Counted from the first letter of the stretch, positions 1 to 7,493 are shown. The stretch: 21,113 nt of DNA from Clostridia bacterium (GCA_900763885.1 CAAFLY010000036.1:1-21113), one strand, 5' to 3'. Numbers and translations are program-made. The notes: generated from the sequence alone by a model not told the origin.

Positions 1-1114
1 CACCGGAAAGCGTGATGGCCTTTTCCAGCGCCGCCTTGCCCTCCGCCTTTACATCTTCATCATCTGCGTTAAAGCATATACCCGTGAAGAAGGAAAAGCA
101 CATATCCGTGCCGAGCCAGAAATACGTCTGCGCGAGAGCCTTGTTGTACCCTGCTTTCTCCAGCTCCGGGATCTGTTTTTCCTTGATGTAGGTCCACAGT
201 CCGCTTTCCCAAAGCCCTTGCCGTTCGCGTGCCATCACCTCCGCGATCACGTCCTCATTGCCGCCCGCGAATGCCGCTTCCCGGATCCTTGCAAAAAGTG
301 CGTCGTTCTGCTCGCCGGGGAGCCACCACCAGCCGCACATCAGCACATCCGCCAGCGCGTGGTATTTGCCCTTCGCGAGCCTTTCCCCGGATTCCGGCAG
401 CTCCTCGATCATCGCGAGCGCGTCGTGGTAGACGGTCGCAAAGCCTTCCTTTTTGTCGAGGTACTGCCATGCCTTGACCTCCTCGACCTTTTTGTGTACG
501 CGTTCCAATAAAGTGTCCTGCATCGTTTCGTCCATAGCGCAAAGCTCCTTTCGTATTTTCCGCCGTCCGTCCCAGAGCTGTTTTTTCACCGTCCCGCTTG
601 TCACGCCGAGCAGAGTCGCGATCTCCTCAATGGAGTGGTTTTCGAGATAATACAGCCGGATGATCAGGCGCACCCGCTCCGGCAGAGTGTCAATGGCGGT
701 ATGCACGCTCTCCCTTTCGGCTTTTTTCGCGCTGCTCCGCGCCGGATCCACCGCATACGGATCCTCGAGGGCATACGCGGCGTTCTCGTCGTCCGTGGAG
801 ATCTCCCCGGTGTAATAACGGTACCGGGTCAATAGCTGCAAGGCGCAGTTCCGGGCGATCTTGCACGTCCACGCGCCGTATTTCGCGCCGTTTGCCAAAT
901 GGGCGAGCTTGATCCACGCGGTGACAAAGGCGTCCTGCGCGGCGTCACGGGCAAGCTCACGGTTCCGGCAGACGGACAGCGCGGCGTTCACCACGGCAGT
1001 CTCCCACCGCAGCACCAGCCGGTCGTAGGCAGAGGTGTCCCCGGCTAACGTGAGCAGCACGAGGTTTTCGTCAGACATCGGGTCAGACAGGTTGTCGGGA
1101 TAAATCGGTTTCAA
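1..1114 (-). CDS. ECF-type RNA polymerase sigma factor with long C-terminal extension (partial, runs off left edge)
   Basis: Reading the minus strand from 1114 gives an open frame to the window edge with no stop, at least 371 codons. Residues about 23-96 look like sigma region 2 (RDAAQDAFVTAWIKL, then AWTCKIARNCALQLL). Residues about 135-191 look like region 4 with its helix-turn-helix (LPERVRLIIRLYYLE, SIEEIATLLGVTSGTVKKQL). This is the usual ECF size, but the frame continues for 180 or more residues of helical, Trp- and Tyr-rich sequence that I cannot assign. Known ECF groups with C-terminal extensions carry SnoaL-like or TPR domains used for control; neither is obvious here. I chose the TTG start at 1114 because AAAGGAG lies 6 nt upstream; an in-frame ATG at 1078 has no good ribosome binding site. 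An internal ATG at 535 is in the same frame and is not a separate gene start. Confidence 0.85.
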   Translation of the reverse strand, partial: MKPIYPDNLSDPMSDENLVLLTLAGDTSAYDRLVLRWETAVVNAALSVCRNRELARDAAQDAFVTAWIKLAHLANGAKYGAWTCKIARNCALQLLTRYRYYTGEISTDDENAAYALEDPYAVDPARSSAKKAERESVHTAIDTLPERVRLIIRLYYLENHSIEEIATLLGVTSGTVKKQLWDGRRKIRKELCAMDETMQDTLLERVHKKVEEVKAWQYLDKKEGFATVYHDALAMIEELPESGERLAKGKYHALADVLMCGWWWLPGEQNDALFARIREAAFAGGNEDVIAEVMARERQGLWESGLWTYIKEKQIPELEKAGYNKALAQTYFWLGTDMCFSFFTGICFNADDEDVKAEGKAALEKAITLSG

Positions 1115-1227
1115 TTTCGGCTCCTTTCGGATTCGGACGGGATAGAAGGTATGTTTTGTAGCTACACCGGATAGATACAGGGACGCGGGAAAAGGTTGAC
1201 TTGTTTAGGAATTTTTTTGAAAAGTCG

Positions 1228-1244
1228 AAGAAAACACTTTTCTT
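1228..1244. repeat. Operator-like palindrome AAGAAAA-CAC-TTTTCTT
   Basis: This is a perfect inverted repeat with 7-bp arms around a CAC centre, lying on the predicted start site of the sigma gene. A similar element, GAAAAAGTGTTTTTTC, lies at 1336-1351. In RNA it would form a 7-bp AU-rich hairpin with a 3-nt loop. Confidence 0.4.
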
Positions 1245-1245
1245 C

Positions 1246-1274
1246 ATTATATAGGAGAATCGTCGGAAAAGCAA
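1246..1274 (-). promoter_or_regulatory. Promoter of the sigma factor gene
   Basis: On the minus strand TTGCTT (1269-1274) and TATAAT (1246-1251) are separated by 17 bp. Transcription would start near 1239, giving a leader of about 125 nt. A 17-nt palindrome (1228-1244) covers the predicted start site. Confidence 0.7.
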
Positions 1275-1335
1275 GAGCGGATCTGCAATTTTCCCAAAAA
1301 GCACCACTTCCGCCGTTGGATGCGCCTGAAATCAT

Positions 1336-1351
1336 GAAAAAGTGTTTTTTC
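1336..1351. repeat. Second AAAA-GTG-TTTT palindrome
   Basis: GAAAAAGTGTTTTTTC lies 13 bp upstream of the -35 box of the T-box promoter. Its core matches the palindrome at 1228-1244 in the opposite orientation. The two may be sites for one regulator, or both may be chance AT-rich palindromes. Confidence 0.3.
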
Positions 1352-1364
1352 TCGCCAAAATCCC

Positions 1365-1393
1365 TTGACGGCGACAAAAAAATATGCTATACT
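1365..1393 (+). promoter_or_regulatory. Promoter of the T-box / AMP-ligase operon
   Basis: TTGACG (1365-1370), a 17-bp spacer and TATACT (1388-1393), with an extended -10 TGC at 1385-1387. It lies directly ahead of the T-box leader and points to housekeeping sigma-A-type transcription starting near 1400. Confidence 0.85.
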
Positions 1394-1399
1394 ACAGTA

Positions 1400-1760
1400 A
1401 ATGCGAAGACCGGGAAGAAGTACCACAGTTTCCGTACCTGTACAGAGAGCCGACGGCTGGTGGAAGTCGGTGAGGAGAAACGGGGAATACATTCCGTGAG
1501 CAGCGCACCAAACGGACTTTTGCACATAGCTGTACGGCTGTGAAAGTGAAAAACTCCCAGTAGGCTGCGACGGGACGTTCCCGTTACAGGACAAGGGCAT
1601 ATGGACGCGCGTTTTCCCTTTATGCGGATTATGCGGAAATCGCTTTGCAGGATTGCTGTGCCCGACGAGGCTGGTCGTTGTGAGACGCCGGCAAAATGAG
1701 GTGGTACCACGGTTTATTCCGTCCTCTGTATTTCACTTGAGATATGCGGGGGCTTTTTCT
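1400..1760 (+). promoter_or_regulatory. T-box riboswitch, specifier UAC (tyrosine)
   Basis: The leader has the full T-box layout. Stem I opens with GGGAAGAAGTACC (1411-1423) and carries AGAGAGCCGACGGCTGGTGG in its upper part (1444-1463). On its 3' side is the specifier loop GAA-TAC-ATTCCGTGAGC, with TAC at 1488-1490. The antiterminator holds the conserved GAGGTGGTACCACGG (1698-1712): GAGG pairs with CCTC and ACGG with CCGT, leaving a bulge whose TGGT (1702-1705) would bind an ACCA tRNA end. The competing terminator uses the CCGTCCTC strand (1719-1726) against GCGGGGGC and ends in CTTTTTCTTTT (1753-1763). By T-box logic, uncharged tRNA-Tyr would allow read-through into the downstream operon. 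The specifier assignment rests on alignment with the classical GAA-NNN-AC...GAGC pattern. Confidence 0.92.
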
Positions 1761-1781
1761 TTTCCCCGCGGGAGGTCAAAT

Positions 1782-3416
1782 ATGGTCATTACGGAGCTGC
1801 TCGAGAGAAACGCGAAGCTCTATCCAACGGATACTGCACTGGTCGAGGTGAATCCCGCCGTCAAGCCGCAGCCGAATCAGACATGGCGCGAGTACAGTCT
1901 GATCGAGACAACACCCGGCGGACGGTATCGTCGGGAAATGACATGGAAGGATTTCGACACAAAGGCGAACCGATTCGCGAATCTGCTGCTCACACGCGGC
2001 GTCAAAAAGGGCGATAAGGTCGCGATCCTGCTCATGAACTGCCTCGAATGGCTGCCGATCTATTTCGGGATCCTGAAAACCGGCGCGCTTGCCGTTCCGA
2101 TGAACTATCGCTATACCGCCGAGGAGATCCGTTACTGCGCCGAGCTTGCCGACGTGGATGTGCTCGTGTTCGGCGAGGAATTTATCTCCCGTGTGGACGC
2201 GGTGCGGGAAAAGCTGCCGCGCGTGAAAAACTGGTTCTATGTCGGCGAAGCATGTCCCGATTTCGCGGACAGCTACGACCGGCTCGTCACCTACTGCTCC
2301 TCCATCGCGCCCGCTGTGGCGATCGAGGAGGACGACGACGCGGCGATCTATTTTTCCTCCGGCACGACCGGGTTCCCAAAGGCGATCCTCCACGCGCACA
2401 GAGCACTCATCAATTCCTGCCGCACGGAGCAGAATCACCACGGACAACAAAAGGACGACGTGTTTCTCTGCATTCCGCCGCTCTACCATACGGGCGCGAA
2501 AATGCACTGGTTCGGTTCCCTGCTCTCCGCAAGCAAGGCGGTCATTCTCAAAGGTGTGAAGCCGGAATGGATCCTGCGCACCGTATCGGAGGAGGGCTGC
2601 ACCATCGTTTGGCTCCTTGTGCCGTGGGCGCAGGACATCCTCGATGCCATAGACCGCGGTGAGATCCGTCTGGAGGATTACAGGCTGTCCCAGTGGCGGC
2701 TCATGCACATCGGCGCGCAGCCCGTACCGCCATCCCTCATCAAGCGTTGGGAGAAGGTTTTCCCGCACCATCAGTACGACACGAACTACGGTCTGTCCGA
2801 ATCCATCGGTCCCGGCTGCGTCCATCTCGGTGTGGAAAACATCCGCAAGGTCGGCGCGATCGGCGTGCCCGGCTATCTCTGGGAAGCGGACATCGTAAAT
2901 CCGGACGGCACATCTGTCACCGGAGACACCGTCGGTGAGCTGATCGTCCGCGGACCGGGCGTTATGAAATGCTACTATAAAAATCCGGACGCGACGGCGG
3001 ACATCCTCAAAAACGGCTGGCTGTACACAGGCGACATGGCGCGGCGCGACGAGGAAGGCTTTATTTACCTCGTAGACCGAAAAAAGGACGTGATCATCAC
3101 AGGCGGCGAAAACCTGTATCCGGTGCAGATCGAGGACTTCTTACGGCAGAACGACAAGATCAAGGACGTTGCCGTCATCGGACTGCCGGACGACCGGCTT
3201 GGCGAAATTGCCGCCGCGATCATCGAGCTCAAGCCCGGTGTGACGGCGACGGAGGACGAGATCAACGCGTTCTGCGCCGATCTGCCTCGGTATAAGAGAC
3301 CGCGCAAGATTATTTTTGCCGACGTGCCACGCAATCCGACCGGTAAGATTGAGAAGCCGCGGCTGCGCGAAATCTACTGCGGCAAACGGCTCGTCGAAGC
3401 GCAGACTACCAAATAA
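1782..3416 (+). CDS. AMP-dependent acyl-CoA synthetase / ligase (ANL superfamily)
   Basis: This 544-residue protein has the complete adenylate-forming core: the P-loop-like motif IYFSSGTTGFPK (189-200), YGLSES (336-341), WLYTGD (413-418), VDRKKDVIITGGENLYP (431-447) and the C-terminal catalytic lysine in NPTGKIEK (K522). Such enzymes activate a carboxylic acid as its acyl-AMP and transfer it to CoA. There is no signal peptide, so it should be cytoplasmic. Start: ATG at 1782 follows GGGAGGTC; the frame extends 43 codons further upstream, but only through the T-box terminator. It is the first gene under a tyrosine T-box, which suggests (inference) an aromatic acid derived from tyrosine, such as a hydroxyphenyl-acid, as substrate. 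The sequence alone does not fix the substrate; a medium- or long-chain fatty acid is also possible. Confidence 0.9.
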   Translation: MVITELLERNAKLYPTDTALVEVNPAVKPQPNQTWREYSLIETTPGGRYRREMTWKDFDTKANRFANLLLTRGVKKGDKVAILLMNCLEWLPIYFGILKTGALAVPMNYRYTAEEIRYCAELADVDVLVFGEEFISRVDAVREKLPRVKNWFYVGEACPDFADSYDRLVTYCSSIAPAVAIEEDDDAAIYFSSGTTGFPKAILHAHRALINSCRTEQNHHGQQKDDVFLCIPPLYHTGAKMHWFGSLLSASKAVILKGVKPEWILRTVSEEGCTIVWLLVPWAQDILDAIDRGEIRLEDYRLSQWRLMHIGAQPVPPSLIKRWEKVFPHHQYDTNYGLSESIGPGCVHLGVENIRKVGAIGVPGYLWEADIVNPDGTSVTGDTVGELIVRGPGVMKCYYKNPDATADILKNGWLYTGDMARRDEEGFIYLVDRKKDVIITGGENLYPVQIEDFLRQNDKIKDVAVIGLPDDRLGEIAAAIIELKPGVTATEDEINAFCADLPRYKRPRKIIFADVPRNPTGKIEKPRLREIYCGKRLVEAQTTK

Positions 3417-3420
3417 CACG

Positions 3421-3435
3421 CCCGGTTCCGCCGGG
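3421..3435. repeat. Short hairpin CCCGG-TTCCG-CCGGG between ligase and kinase genes
   Basis: A 5-bp GC stem with a 5-nt loop is followed by TTTG, just after the ligase stop codon. It is too short and has too few T residues to be a confident terminator. It may attenuate or only mark the gene junction; the next gene probably stays in the T-box operon. Confidence 0.3.
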
Positions 3436-3457
3436 TTTGACGAAAGGATACACCCGG

Positions 3458-4537
3458 ATGAAGGACTGCCTATCGCTCTATCGCACGCTCGCGAGAAAGT
3501 ATCCGCAAACCACGCCGCAGGATGCCGTGAAGCTCGCGTACCAATCCGTCTACGGCTGCGGCCACCTCATCGACAGCGAAAACAGCGCGCGCGTGCGGGA
3601 ATATCTTGCCAGGGAAAACGCGGATTTTGCCGACAGGGAATGGTTCACGGAGGACATCGGCTGCGGTCACGCAAGGCTCTATCTTGGCGACGCGCCCGTG
3701 GAGGCTGTTTTCACGCTGTTTTCGCGCAGCGCCGAACGGGACGCACGTTTTTCCCCCGGTGAAACGGAGCAGAGACTTGCCTTTCATAAACAGCTCGCAC
3801 TTCTGTCCCGACTGACGGAGGAAGGGTATTTTTCATTCACCGCGGAGGATTTTTCCGCCTATGTCCGCGCATACTGGAAAACGGGACTCCATGCCGTGCA
3901 TCACAGTGACGCGTATCGGACTGCCTATGCGCCCGCGTATCGGGTCATCCGGCGGGAATACGTCCCCTATCTCCCGGCGATTTTCCAGATGTACCGCACG
4001 ATCGCGAAAAAGGGACGCGTGCTCGTCGCCATCGACGGTATGGCAGGCAGCGGAAAAAGCGGACTTGCCGCGCTGCTTTCGGAGCTTGTCGGTGCGGACG
4101 TGGTGCACATGGACGATTTCTTCCTGCCGCCGGAAAAGCGCACCATGGAACGGCTGACTGAGGTAGGCGGCAATGTGGATTACGAACGGTTTTCCGCGGA
4201 GGTACTGCCGGCGCTTTGCAGGGATGAATGGATCCCGTTTACCTACCGCATTTACGACTGCGGCGTCAAGGCGCTCCATGGAGAACGGCTCATTGGTATG
4301 AGCGAGGTGCGCATCGTGGAAGGCTCCTACGCGCTCCATCCGACCTTCGGTAAATACTACGATTTCGCGATTTTTCTGCACATAACACCGGAGGAGCAGA
4401 TGCGCCGGATCCTCAAACGCAACGGCAACGTGCTCGGCGAACGGTTCCGCAATGTCTGGATCCCGCGGGAGAACGCTTATTTCCGCGAAAAACGGATTGC
4501 CGAACGGTGCCGCTACGTCATCCGCAACCAGGAATAG
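3458..4537 (+). CDS. Two-domain protein: unassigned N-terminal domain plus uridine-kinase-like P-loop NTPase
   Basis: This is a 359-residue protein. Residues 186-359 form a nucleoside/uridine-kinase-like P-loop domain: Walker A GMAGSGKS (194-201) after strand VLVAID, then VVHMDDFFLPP (215-225), and VEGSYALHP (287-295) where the family has its core VEG strand. The family phosphorylates uridine, cytidine or related small molecules; the true substrate is unknown. The first 185 residues are a separate helical region with conserved-looking YQSVYGCGHLID (28-39) and IGCGHARLYLGD (67-78), which I do not recognise. Start: ATG at 3458 has GAAAGGA 9 nt upstream; a TTG 7 codons earlier lies upstream of that ribosome site. 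It follows the ligase by 41 nt and ends just before a strong terminator, so the two probably form one tyrosine T-box operon. Confidence 0.8.
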   Translation: MKDCLSLYRTLARKYPQTTPQDAVKLAYQSVYGCGHLIDSENSARVREYLARENADFADREWFTEDIGCGHARLYLGDAPVEAVFTLFSRSAERDARFSPGETEQRLAFHKQLALLSRLTEEGYFSFTAEDFSAYVRAYWKTGLHAVHHSDAYRTAYAPAYRVIRREYVPYLPAIFQMYRTIAKKGRVLVAIDGMAGSGKSGLAALLSELVGADVVHMDDFFLPPEKRTMERLTEVGGNVDYERFSAEVLPALCRDEWIPFTYRIYDCGVKALHGERLIGMSEVRIVEGSYALHPTFGKYYDFAIFLHITPEEQMRRILKRNGNVLGERFRNVWIPRENAYFREKRIAERCRYVIRNQE

Positions 4538-4546
4538 AAGATTTGC

Positions 4547-4588
4547 ATCCCGTGTCGGTCTGTATTCTCCGGACACGGGATTTTTCTT
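4547..4588 (+). terminator. Rho-independent terminator of the ligase-kinase operon
   Basis: ATCCCGTGTC (4547-4556) pairs perfectly with GACACGGGAT (4572-4581) over a 15-nt loop, followed by TTTTCTTT. It closes the T-box operon 9 nt after the kinase stop codon. Confidence 0.92.
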
Positions 4589-4662
4589 TCCCAAAACACC
4601 GCTCCGACTGGCGCGCACATTTGTACTACTTATATGAAAATCGTAACTTTTTCGTTTTCATC

Positions 4663-4691
4663 TTGCAATTTCCGCGAAAATCCTGTATAAT
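4663..4691 (+). promoter_or_regulatory. Promoter of the LCP-like / glyS group
   Basis: TTGCAA (4663-4668), a 17-bp spacer and a consensus TATAAT (4686-4691). The start site near 4698 gives a leader of about 80 nt. Confidence 0.8.
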
Positions 4692-4708
4692 ATATCATAT
4701 GTAGCTTT

Positions 4709-4760
4709 CTCCGTATTTCGTACGCGGAGAACACCACCGCCTGTGGGTCTTCACAGGTGG
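4709..4760 (+). promoter_or_regulatory. Two leader hairpins before the LCP-like gene
   Basis: The first hairpin pairs CTCCGTA with TACG/GAG around TTTCG (about 4710-4730). The second pairs CCGCCTGTG (4737-4745) with CACAGGTGG (4752-4760) over a 6-nt loop, with one G-U pair, 4 nt before the AGGAGA ribosome site. No T-run follows, so it is not a terminator. It may stabilise the mRNA or affect translation; no known riboswitch class was recognised. Confidence 0.4.
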
Positions 4761-4776
4761 CTTCAGGAGAAAAAAC

Positions 4777-6015
4777 ATGTTATCCGCTCTCAAAAATTTT
4801 GCGGTAACGTTTGTTATCGCGGCGGTCGTATTCGGGATCGTCGGTTATTTCGCCACCCGATTCGTCACCGCCACGGTCAGCGATATTTTGGACAGCGAGA
4901 TCACGGAGCTGGACAGCATTCTGTCCGCCGAAACCGAAACGGAATCCGGTACCCAGTCCGCCACGGAGGGGAGCGACTCCTCCGCCGGCTCGGAAAATCC
5001 ACCCCTGGAGCAGACGCCGGAGGGAGAGAGCTTTTCGTTCCTCGTGATCACGTCCGGCTATCGCCCCGAGCTGTTCCGCGATTATCTGCCGACCGCGGCC
5101 GACCTCGACAGTCTGCGCGGCAAAATCGCCGGATATGTCACCGCGTCCGATTCCTTTGGCGTGCTCTCCAAGCGGTATCGGGAACGGCAGGCGACCTCCA
5201 TCACTCTGGTCCGCGCGGACAAAGAGCGGCGGGAGTACACCTACACCTACATATCCCCGGAAACGCGCGTCTATACATCCACGGGGTATCATACGCTCGG
5301 TGAGGTCTACGATCTCTACGACTATACGTATATCCCGCAGTACGTGACCTCCCTGACCGGCGTCGCCATAAACTACACCTTCCTGCTCGACGGATACAAC
5401 TTTGATGAGTTTCTTGCGCTGATGGGGACCGTGTATGTCAACAATCCGAAGGATATTTACTCCGACGGCGTGTACCATACGACCCGCTCCGGCTATTCCG
5501 TGGAACGGCTGAATGAGAACGGCGAGAAGATCACGGATCAATATCCCAATTCCCTCGTGCTGGCAGCCGGGAACACCGAGTACAACCAGTATTCCTCGCA
5601 CATCATGAATACCCTGAAGGAACGCTCGTCCGCCGATATTGAAGCGAAGGGCAAATTCACCGTGGAGCTTGTGAAAGCCTATCTCGGCAAGCTCGCCGCA
5701 ATGGACAAGGAGACGTTCCGGACCACAATGCAGGCGCTGCTCATTCTCTCGGACGCGCAGTCTGCCACCAAAACGTGGAACGCGGACGGTACCGTCACCG
5801 AGGAGCCGGCAACCCCGATTCTCGAGACCGATTTCACCGAAGCCGCCATCGATACCGTCTATGAGATGGTCAACGCGGCGACGTATTTTGGCGACAGCGT
5901 CATCGCGTACCCCGGCAATTATCTCCAGGAGACGGATTCCCACGACGCCTATTTCGACCCGAGCATCCGCGACGCCGTCAAGCAGTTCCTGCCGTATCGG
6001 TTCACGGCAAAATAA
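4777..6015 (+). CDS. Membrane-anchored, degenerate LytR-CpsA-Psr (LCP)-like protein
   Basis: This is a 412-residue protein. An N-terminal membrane segment (about 8-30) is followed by a low-complexity Glu/Ser/Thr linker (about 45-83). The extracellular part follows the LCP order: strand SFSFLVITSG (85-94), SITLVRADKE (141-150), YISPETRVY (158-166) where LCP enzymes have IPRDTxV, HTLGEVYDLY (172-181), INYTFLLDGYNFDEFLALMG (198-217) and VYVNNPKDIY (219-228). LCP enzymes attach teichoic acids or other glycopolymers to peptidoglycan. Here the catalytic Arg-Asp of the IPRDT motif is replaced by Pro-Glu, and the usual late Arg-rich R-x-R/RxxRQ segment is not visible, so catalysis is doubtful. Start: ATG with AGGAGA 6 nt upstream. 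It precedes glyS by 49 nt. Family membership is moderately sure; the function may be structural or ligand-binding. Confidence 0.6.
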   Translation: MLSALKNFAVTFVIAAVVFGIVGYFATRFVTATVSDILDSEITELDSILSAETETESGTQSATEGSDSSAGSENPPLEQTPEGESFSFLVITSGYRPELFRDYLPTAADLDSLRGKIAGYVTASDSFGVLSKRYRERQATSITLVRADKERREYTYTYISPETRVYTSTGYHTLGEVYDLYDYTYIPQYVTSLTGVAINYTFLLDGYNFDEFLALMGTVYVNNPKDIYSDGVYHTTRSGYSVERLNENGEKITDQYPNSLVLAAGNTEYNQYSSHIMNTLKERSSADIEAKGKFTVELVKAYLGKLAAMDKETFRTTMQALLILSDAQSATKTWNADGTVTEEPATPILETDFTEAAIDTVYEMVNAATYFGDSVIAYPGNYLQETDSHDAYFDPSIRDAVKQFLPYRFTAK

Positions 6016-6037
6016 TTTCAGATAACGATCCAAAACT

Positions 6038-6051
6038 TTTCATATATGAAA
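6038..6051. repeat. 14-bp palindrome TTTCATATATGAAA before glyS
   Basis: This perfect palindrome ends in the AAAGGA ribosome binding site region of glyS. It may modestly shield the site or be chance AT-rich symmetry. Confidence 0.3.
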
Positions 6052-6064
6052 GGACAACAAGCAT

Positions 6065-7477
6065 ATGAGTAATCGGATGTCCAACGCCGAGAAAACGATG
6101 GATAAGATCGTGGCGTTATGCAAAAACAGAGGCTTTATCTACGCCGGGAGCGAAATCTACGGTGGTCTGTCCAATTCGTGGGATTACGGCCCGCTGGGTG
6201 TGGAATTCAAGAACAACGTCAAGAAGGCATGGTGGAAGAAATTCGTCACCGAATGCAAGTACAACGTTGGTCTGGACTCCGCGATCATCATGAATCCGCA
6301 GACCTGGGTAGCGTCTGGACACCTCGGCGGTTTCTCCGATCCGCTCATGGACTGCAAGGTCTGCAAAAGCCGTCACAGAGCCGATAAGCTCATTGAGGAC
6401 TACGCGTTCCAGAATCAGCTCGATGTCAATCCGGCAGGCTGGTCGGACGATGAGATGAGCGCGTACATCAAGGAAAACCACATCGTATGCCCGGACTGCG
6501 GCAGCGCGGACTTCACCCCGATCCGCAAGTTCAACCTGATGTTCAAGACCTTCATCGGTGTGACGGAGGATTCCTCGAATACGGTATATCTCCGTCCGGA
6601 GACCGCGCAGGGCATTTTCGTCAACTTCAAGAACGTCGCCCGCTCCTCCCGGAAAAAGATGCCGTTCGGCGTCGGTCAGATCGGCAAATCCTTCCGCAAC
6701 GAAATCACCCCCGGCAACTTCGTGTTCCGGACCCGTGAATTCGAACAGATGGAGCTGGAATTCTTCTGCAAGCCCGGCACCGATCTCGAATGGTTCACCT
6801 ACTGGCGCAATTACTGTGCCCAGTTCCTCTACAACCTCGGTCTGCAGGAAGAAAACGTCCGTCTGCGCGACCACTCCCCCGAAGAGCTGTGCTTCTACTC
6901 CAAGGGCACAACCGACATCGAGTTCCTCTTCCCGTTCGGCTGGGGCGAGCTTTGGGGCATTGCGGACCGCACCGACTACGACCTGACCCAGCACCAAACC
7001 GTCTCCGGCGAATCGATGGAATATTTCGATCCCGAAACGAACGAAAAGTATATCCCGTACGTGGTCGAACCGTCCCTCGGCGCGGATCGTGTGGCGCTTG
7101 CTTTCCTCGTGGACGCGTATGATGAAGAAGTCGTCGATCCGGAAAAGAACGATACCCGCGTGGTGCTTCATCTTCATCCGGCCCTCGCTCCGGTCAAGGC
7201 CGCCGTCCTTCCGCTGTCGAAAAAGCTCTCCGCCGAAGCGGATGAAAAGCTGTACACGGATCTCTGCAAGCACTTCAACGTGGAATTTGACGACGCCGGC
7301 TCCATCGGCAAGCGGTACCGCCGTCAGGATGAGATCGGCACGCCGTTCTGCATCACGTACGACTTTGACTCTCAGAACGACGGCTGCGTGACCGTTCGCG
7401 AAAGAGACTCCATGGAACAGGTGCGCATGCCCATTTCCGAGGTGGCTGCGTACATCGAAAAGCACCTGGAATTTTAA
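6065..7477 (+). CDS. glyS: Glycyl-tRNA synthetase, class II, homodimeric type
   Basis: This 470-residue cytoplasmic enzyme charges tRNA-Gly with glycine. It has the family start GFIYAGSEIYGGLSNSWDYG (23-42). A zinc-binding insertion carries cysteines at 97, 100, 142 and 145 (DCKVC, CPDC). Class II motif 2 is GKSFRNEITP...FRTREFEQME (208-230) and motif 3 is GADRVALAF (339-347). An anticodon-binding domain runs from about 363 to 470. Length and motifs match the single-chain alpha2 glycyl enzyme, sometimes named glyQS, not the two-gene glyQ/glyS type. Start: ATG at 6065 with AAAGGAC upstream; ATG at 6077 is a weaker alternative. No glycine T-box precedes it, although such leaders are common on this gene in Firmicutes. 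It probably shares the promoter at 4663-4691. Confidence 0.97.
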   Translation: MSNRMSNAEKTMDKIVALCKNRGFIYAGSEIYGGLSNSWDYGPLGVEFKNNVKKAWWKKFVTECKYNVGLDSAIIMNPQTWVASGHLGGFSDPLMDCKVCKSRHRADKLIEDYAFQNQLDVNPAGWSDDEMSAYIKENHIVCPDCGSADFTPIRKFNLMFKTFIGVTEDSSNTVYLRPETAQGIFVNFKNVARSSRKKMPFGVGQIGKSFRNEITPGNFVFRTREFEQMELEFFCKPGTDLEWFTYWRNYCAQFLYNLGLQEENVRLRDHSPEELCFYSKGTTDIEFLFPFGWGELWGIADRTDYDLTQHQTVSGESMEYFDPETNEKYIPYVVEPSLGADRVALAFLVDAYDEEVVDPEKNDTRVVLHLHPALAPVKAAVLPLSKKLSAEADEKLYTDLCKHFNVEFDDAGSIGKRYRRQDEIGTPFCITYDFDSQNDGCVTVRERDSMEQVRMPISEVAAYIEKHLEF

Positions 7478-7493
7478 TGGATTTTCGTGCATA

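Noticed and set aside
255..542. A 95-residue minus-strand gene near the left edge
   Set aside because: It lies in a different frame inside the sigma factor gene, whose frame is continuous from 1114 to the window edge.
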